A stretch of 35,826 nt of DNA from a virus. The position numbers were made by a program, and so were the translations under genes. This document shows, in pieces, positions 32,383 to 35,826 of the stretch. The notes below the pieces were generated by a model. The model did no database searches. It was not told the DNA's origin and saw nothing but the letters and a program-made list of their open reading frames with translations. Numbering within the stretch: the stretch's first letter is position 1; each line of letters begins with the position of its first letter. The stretch lies in the IMG/VR virus record IMGVR_UViG_3300036766_000216, positions 1 to 35,826 of that record; one strand, given 5' to 3'.

Positions 32383-33912
32383 TTAGAGCGCTTCGCCTCG
32401 TACTTTTGGTTCAATAGTAGATTTCTTGATTTTCTCGAAGATTGTATCTTTCACGTAGTCGGCTTCGGTTAAGTAGACTTTTGCTCTCTTAGGTTCTGCG
32501 GGAGTCCAGAGCGTCATAAATCCCATCTTGAAAGCATCGTACCACGTATCTAAGTCGCCCTGGTCGGCAACATCTTCCTGATCTTTTTCATCGGTTAAAA
32601 GAAGGGGAAGCGTTTCGACAAGTTTCGCGCAACGTTCGTAAATCAGGAGGCGGGGCTTTACCGTGAGCGATCCGGCGCCATCTCCGGCCCAATGGAGATA
32701 ATCTCTCACAGCATCGTTACAGGCTATGCGGTAGCCGCGATTGTTTTCGGCTCTTGAAACGTTCTTCGATACCTTCACCAACTGCAACCCTTCAGCGATG
32801 AAATCTGCGGCGGGATCGTGCTTGTAGCTTGCATCGAACTGATCGGGGACCCACATATTCGTATCGGCTTCAATTCTCAGTTTACCAAGCCCGCGTTCTT
32901 GCGCGAATTTTTTCAGGGTCTTGACCTTCTCGCTTCTCACGGATTTGATGTCCGTCCACTCGTCAAAGACAATGACATTGCCGTCGTAGTTCTTTGCCTG
33001 ATACTCAACGGCTGAATAATTCCCGTAATCCATCCCGGCAACACAGTTGAAGTTCAAAAGGGCAGAATAAGGGAGATAATTTTCGGGCTTTACAACGTGA
33101 ATATCGCTGAAGAACTCGTCGAAGAATTGCCCCTCGAAGATGTCCCAGTTGCCAAAGAGGAATTTCTGCTGGTCCTTCTTGGATAACTGCTGTAAGCGCC
33201 TGAGTTCGCCGGGGTCACGCGCCATGACGATCTTGTTGTCGTAGACTGTCGCGGGCAGGAAGAAAATCTCTTTCTTGTCGTACTTCGGGAAGCGTTCGGC
33301 ATCCTTCACCGTCTTTTTCACGAAATAATTTCTTACATCCACATGCGCCTTGTCGCCGGGGTTTGTCGCGCACGCCCAGAAGGGAATGAACTCTTTGCGC
33401 GAGGCCGTCAAACGGGACCGGAGTAGATAAGAAAACTCGAAAGGAATTGTGGTCAGCTCGTCGATTAGAATGAAATCATACTCTGCGGAGAGATATTGTT
33501 TGAAGTCCTCTTTCCTGTCGCCGTAGCCGAACTCTAAAACAGATTCGTTCATGTAATGGGCTACGTGCTTTTGGGAATTGTAGGATAGGATCTCTCCCGG
33601 AAGATCAAAGGGAAGTTGTGCAAGGTGTGAGCGTTCAAGCTCCGGGAATGAAGAACGAATCAGTAACCCTCTCAAGCGTGGGTAGTGCAGGCAGTTTCGA
33701 TGTCCTTCCCATCTCAGGGCGATTGATTTTCCGCCACGCGCTGCGCCGCCGTAGAGGAAGTCCCGGTATCCGTTTACTTCACGGTTCAAGATTGCTTCAT
33801 GGAATTCGCGTTGTTTGTCCTGCGGCTGGTAGTACCATGTTCCACCGATTTCTATTCCGTCAAATGTGTAGGTGTCCAAAATGAGGAGTATGAGGAATGA
33901 GAGAACTTTCAT
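32383..33912 (-). CDS. terL: Terminase large subunit (packaging ATPase and nuclease), 509 aa
   Basis: The motor that cuts and pumps phage DNA into the portal. The ATPase domain has Walker A GGAARGGKS (residues 55-63), Walker B FILIDEL (D151, E152) and the coupling motif TNPGD (183-187). The RNase H-like nuclease domain shows acidic residues at GMDYG (D295), RIEAD (D350) and DLDTWYDAF (D455/D459). The ATG overlaps the TerS stop as ATGA. The first 15 residues (MKVLSFLILLILDTY) are unusually hydrophobic for a terminase; a TTG start at residue 12 lacks an SD. The rest is typical. Confidence 0.95.
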   Translation of the reverse strand: MKVLSFLILLILDTYTFDGIEIGGTWYYQPQDKQREFHEAILNREVNGYRDFLYGGAARGGKSIALRWEGHRNCLHYPRLRGLLIRSSFPELERSHLAQLPFDLPGEILSYNSQKHVAHYMNESVLEFGYGDRKEDFKQYLSAEYDFILIDELTTIPFEFSYLLRSRLTASRKEFIPFWACATNPGDKAHVDVRNYFVKKTVKDAERFPKYDKKEIFFLPATVYDNKIVMARDPGELRRLQQLSKKDQQKFLFGNWDIFEGQFFDEFFSDIHVVKPENYLPYSALLNFNCVAGMDYGNYSAVEYQAKNYDGNVIVFDEWTDIKSVRSEKVKTLKKFAQERGLGKLRIEADTNMWVPDQFDASYKHDPAADFIAEGLQLVKVSKNVSRAENNRGYRIACNDAVRDYLHWAGDGAGSLTVKPRLLIYERCAKLVETLPLLLTDEKDQEDVADQGDLDTWYDAFKMGFMTLWTPAEPKRAKVYLTEADYVKDTIFEKIKKSTIEPKVRGEAL

Positions 33913-34190
33913 TTTTTCCGGTAGACAAGATTGACCGAAATTGCCTGACCCTTTGTTGTCAGATCAACCGACTGTGGAGCTTTCCCGCCCTTTTGCTCAA
34001 TCAGAAATTCTGCCGCTTCAACTGCCGTGCGAAGATTCTCTTTCTTCTGCTTCATTGCATAGCGCAGTGTCGCAAGCGCATAATCAACATCTGCAAACGT
34101 GATGCGGTCGCGGAGAGATGCTTGAATCTCGGTGGTGATTTTCTTTTTTCTTCCGGCTCCGGCTCTTGCTCCGCCTTTTTTCTTCGGCAT
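33909..34190 (-). CDS. terS: Putative terminase small subunit, 93 aa
   Basis: Directly upstream of the large subunit and coupled to it (ATGA). The N-terminus is a basic, Gly/Ala tail (KKKGGARAGAGRKKK) as in many TerS proteins, followed by helices (FADVDYALATLRYAMKQKKE; TAVEAAEFLIEQKGG) that suit a DNA-binding and oligomerisation core. It is at the short end of the TerS range. It would recognise the packaging site and activate TerL. The assignment rests on position and composition, not on a family search. Confidence 0.75.
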   Translation of the reverse strand: MPKKKGGARAGAGRKKKITTEIQASLRDRITFADVDYALATLRYAMKQKKENLRTAVEAAEFLIEQKGGKAPQSVDLTTKGQAISVNLVYRKK

Positions 34191-34244
34191 TTGAATCTCT
34201 GATTTTTTTCAATCACGGAGAATGCTGCAATAGGGAGTTTCCTG

Positions 34245-34258
34245 GTAGAAATTTCTAC
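34245..34258. promoter_or_regulatory. Perfect 14-bp palindrome GTAGAAATTTCTAC (candidate operator)
   Basis: A perfect dyad without a spacer lies between the likely promoter and the TerS start, about 55 bases upstream of that start. Such a site suits a dimeric regulator. No repressor gene is visible in the window, so the binding protein is unknown. Confidence 0.4.
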
Positions 34259-34310
34259 TGCACTTCCATGATTCACTTGGTTGGTCGTTGGTACGATCAA
34301 TACGGTGATA

Positions 34311-34339
34311 AATCTATAAGGGAATTAGGGTTCAGTCAA
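34311..34339 (-). promoter_or_regulatory. Candidate sigma70-type promoter for the terminase operon
   Basis: TTGACT (34334-34339) and TAGATT (34311-34316) are separated by 17 bases: five of six and four of six matches to consensus. Transcription would start near 34304, giving a leader of about 110 nt that includes the 14-bp palindrome. The site follows directly after a terminator hairpin, the expected layout at an operon boundary. The 34191-34452 stretch contains no gene I can support. Confidence 0.5.
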
Positions 34340-34359
34340 AGGAACTTTTCCAGTAAGCG

Positions 34360-34401
34360 GGGAAAATAGAAAATGCGCGGGGGTTCAAGTCGCGCATTTT
34401 C
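34360..34401 (-). terminator. Rho-independent terminator upstream of the terminase promoter
   Basis: Perfect 11-bp stem GAAAATGCGCG / CGCGCATTTTC (arms 34391-34401 and 34369-34379), 11-nt loop, followed on the minus strand by TATTTT. The A/T-rich stem base makes it potentially active in both directions. It would end the transcript of the small genes at 34453-35826. Confidence 0.7.
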
Positions 34402-34452
34402 GGAGGTAGGATGTTTGTCCCGCTTGCCAACGGGATGAGGATGTGAGAGGGG

Positions 34453-34839
34453 TTAAATGATTGAAAGAAATAGCATTTGAAAGGATTTCAGGGATTCGTT
34501 GAATTCAAAGAGCAGGACTTTCTCGCCTAAAATTATATGCTGGCGAAGCGTTTTGTAGGCGATTTCGCGCTCAGGAAAATTTATTTTTTCTAATGTCGAA
34601 AGATTGAGTAAGATGAACGGGAATTGACGAGCCGCCTCTTTCACGGAGAGTTTGTTTTCGTTTTCGATCAATGTCAGTTTTGATTTTCCGGCGATCTTAT
34701 GTACCCATGTATCGGTATGGATGTTTCTGTTCATGGGTTCTGTGCAAGTGAGTTCCGCATTGCAGTCGAATTCAATCGCAAGTTCAGAGACATCGTAGTG
34801 CTCTAAGGTTCCTTCTGATGTTACGGTGGTGATGTTCAT
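34453..34839 (-). CDS. Unknown protein, 128 aa
   Basis: The start at 34839 (MNITTVTSEGTLE) was chosen because AAAGG lies seven bases upstream; a longer frame to 34872 would overlap the previous gene and lacks an SD. The N-terminal half is beta-rich with two Cys (DCNAELTC), the second half helical. No membrane helix or recognised domain. It is the last gene before the terminator at 34360-34401. Confidence 0.65.
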   Translation of the reverse strand: MNITTVTSEGTLEHYDVSELAIEFDCNAELTCTEPMNRNIHTDTWVHKIAGKSKLTLIENENKLSVKEAARQFPFILLNLSTLEKINFPEREIAYKTLRQHIILGEKVLLFEFNESLKSFQMLFLSII

Positions 34840-34850
34840 GGTTTTACCTT

Positions 34851-35078
34851 TCACAGTTGCCTTATTAACCAAAACATGAATTTCTTGAGATGCTGCCGGA
34901 TTCCATAACCATTTCCAACAATAAGTCCCTTCACTTCAATCTTTCTCTCTGCTTCGATTCTATACCCGTCTGTAAAAATCTTTGTATTTTCTGGGATTGT
35001 AAAAATGTCGCACTTCACATTTTCTCCCAGTATCAAGATTGAACCCTGCGGGAGATTGATTCTGTTAAGGCGTTTCAT
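34851..35078 (-). CDS. Unknown small protein, 75 aa
   Basis: The start at 35078 (MKRLNRINLPQGS) is preferred since GGAAAGGG lies just upstream. A short beta region (GSILILGENVKCDIFTI; GYRIEAERKIEVKGLIVGNG) repeats strand-turn units, then a basic Trp-containing end. The pattern of a short left-handed or bactofilin-like beta stack is conceivable but not established. Confidence 0.6.
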   Translation of the reverse strand: MKRLNRINLPQGSILILGENVKCDIFTIPENTKIFTDGYRIEAERKIEVKGLIVGNGYGIRQHLKKFMFWLIRQL

Positions 35079-35101
35079 CTTTTTCCCTTTCCTTAAATTA
35101 T

Positions 35102-35127
35102 AGCCCCGCCGTATTAGGTACGGGGCT
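35102..35127 (-). other. Hairpin in the leader of the 75-aa gene
   Basis: Seven-bp stem AGCCCCG / CGGGGCT with a 12-nt loop; an alternative inner stem CCGTA / TACGG is possible. No T run follows on the minus strand, so a regulatory or processing hairpin is more likely than a terminator. A TATAAT lies just downstream, without a -35 partner. The rest of 35079-35227 shows nothing I can support. Confidence 0.4.
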
Positions 35128-35227
35128 GTAGGAGAACGTATGAGTAAAGCCACCGATGTTATTTCTCACCGAGGTATGAAGTGAGAGTACTCAGGACACT
35201 ATCGGCTTGTCCTTGACCTCCCTCGGT

Positions 35228-35578
35228 CTACTTTGTGACAATTTCCAATTCTGTCTGACGGTCTGATTCCGTCATCTTCGTGACTTCGACTTCCGCGCCG
35301 GTATCAATACGTGTGAGCGTTTTTATGCCCTTCTTCGGCGTATCAAGTTCAACCTCACAATCAACATTGCGGTACTCGTAGCCGTTGTTGACGTTATTGG
35401 AGAGCATGGAGATAAGGGAGTGCTTTGCATCGATCTTCGCTTTGAAGTCCGAGACTACTTCCTTTTTCTGTTCTTCGAGTTGCGCGACCTGCCGACACTC
35501 ATAGGCGAGTGTTCGGGAGAAGTCCTTTATCTCTGATTCGGTGAACTTACATTCCAATGACTTCTTTACTTTTAGCAT
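35228..35578 (-). CDS. Unknown coiled-coil protein, 116 aa
   Basis: Charged helical N-terminus (TESEIKDFSRTLAYECRQVA; LEEQKKEVVSDFKAKIDAKH), then a beta-like tail (RNVDCEVELDTPKKGIKTL). The SD AAAGGAG precedes the ATG. No membrane segment. This resembles small phage proteins of unknown role; I cannot name a family. Confidence 0.7.
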   Translation of the reverse strand: MLKVKKSLECKFTESEIKDFSRTLAYECRQVAQLEEQKKEVVSDFKAKIDAKHSLISMLSNNVNNGYEYRNVDCEVELDTPKKGIKTLTRIDTGAEVEVTKMTESDRQTELEIVTK

Positions 35579-35599
35579 TGAATCTCCTTTCTGTTTGAG

Positions 35600-35826
35600 T
35601 TATGCCGCCTTCTTCTTTCTCTTCTTCCCATAATTCCTCTTCATCCAAATGCTGTAAATGGTTGAACTTTCTAAATCGGGATATTTCTTGGAAACAATGT
35701 CACAGATTTCTTCGTCGATCTCACGGGCGGTTTTTGGGGGATCAAAGAGTTTTGTCTGTGATTTCATTTCTTCCTTGCGGGCGGAACATTCGGCACGGAT
35801 ATTTTTATTGCGCTCGATGTAGAAGG
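35600..35826 (-). CDS. Unknown small basic protein, 5' end possibly outside the window
   Basis: An open frame runs from the window edge to TAA at 35600. The product ends with a basic tail (GKKRKKKAA) and contains EIDEEICDIVSKKYPDLESS followed by TIYSIWMKR, which looks like a helix-turn-helix that might bind DNA. An internal ATG at 35767 has AAGGA just upstream and could be the true start (55 residues); otherwise the gene begins beyond the window. Function unknown. Confidence 0.6.
   Translation of the reverse strand, partial: FYIERNKNIRAECSARKEEMKSQTKLFDPPKTAREIDEEICDIVSKKYPDLESSTIYSIWMKRNYGKKRKKKAA

Noticed and set aside
34268-34369. 33-residue plus-strand frame (MIHLVGRWYDQYG...) ending just before the hairpin
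   Set aside because: The composition is protein-like, but it has no SD, is very short and lies across the minus-strand promoter; not enough to call.
34380-34396. GGGGTTCAAGTCGCGC, resembling a tRNA T arm, as a possible attachment site
   Set aside because: No other tRNA arms can be folded around it; it is simply the loop and stem of the terminator, and no integrase is visible.
1-35826. CRISPR array or insertion sequence
   Set aside because: No regularly spaced repeats and no transposase or terminal inverted repeats were seen; the only direct repeats are the two 21-bp copies and the coding duplications.

Overview
This window is the virion and packaging half of a tailed-phage (or prophage) genome. 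Nearly all supported genes lie on the minus strand and are tightly packed, with many ATGA, GTGA, TAATG or TAAATG start/stop overlaps and clear Shine-Dalgarno (SD) sequences. Recognisable are both terminase subunits, a P22-size portal, a scaffold, an HK97-fold-type capsid protein, a short-tail adaptor/nozzle set and a 2391-residue inner-virion protein. No tape measure, sheath, tail tube or baseplate gene is visible, so a podovirus-like particle is the best reading. The host cannot be named. Consistent SD sites argue against a typical Bacteroidota host, although one gene has a classic Gram-negative Sec signal peptide. No integrase, repressor, replication gene or endolysin is visible.

Layout in the direction of transcription (high to low coordinates). 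35826-34453: small unknown genes. 34452-34191: a non-coding stretch with a terminator hairpin, a sigma70-like promoter and a perfect 14-bp palindrome. 34190-29018: TerS, TerL, a 245-residue signal-peptide protein, a 71-residue protein, a 36-residue gene and the portal. 29021-23551: an accessory block of about 20 small genes (several with Cys/His clusters, one with a membrane helix), one tRNA with a CAU anticodon, and two probable plus-strand genes, one of them bracketed by 21-bp direct repeats. 23428-19297: scaffold, capsid, a free-standing homing-type endonuclease and two tandem decoration-protein paralogues, punctuated by three strong terminators. 19283-9239: a signal-peptide virion-like protein, three adaptor-like proteins, two paralogous glycine-rich fibre/adhesin proteins and an 1138-residue nozzle-like protein. 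9223-133: three inner-virion (ejection) proteins of 287, 350 and 2391 residues. 133-1: the start of a further gene.

Working model: terminase and portal package DNA into a scaffold-built head. The head is decorated by two paralogous proteins whose expression is stepped down by terminators. Three adaptors and a propeller-like nozzle form the short tail. Twin glycine-rich proteins probably contact the host, and three internal proteins are ejected with the DNA. The most unusual points are beta-rich modules apparently inserted into five neighbouring tail genes (one insertion visible by comparing two paralogues), the repeat-bracketed plus-strand gene, and signal peptides on virion-type proteins.
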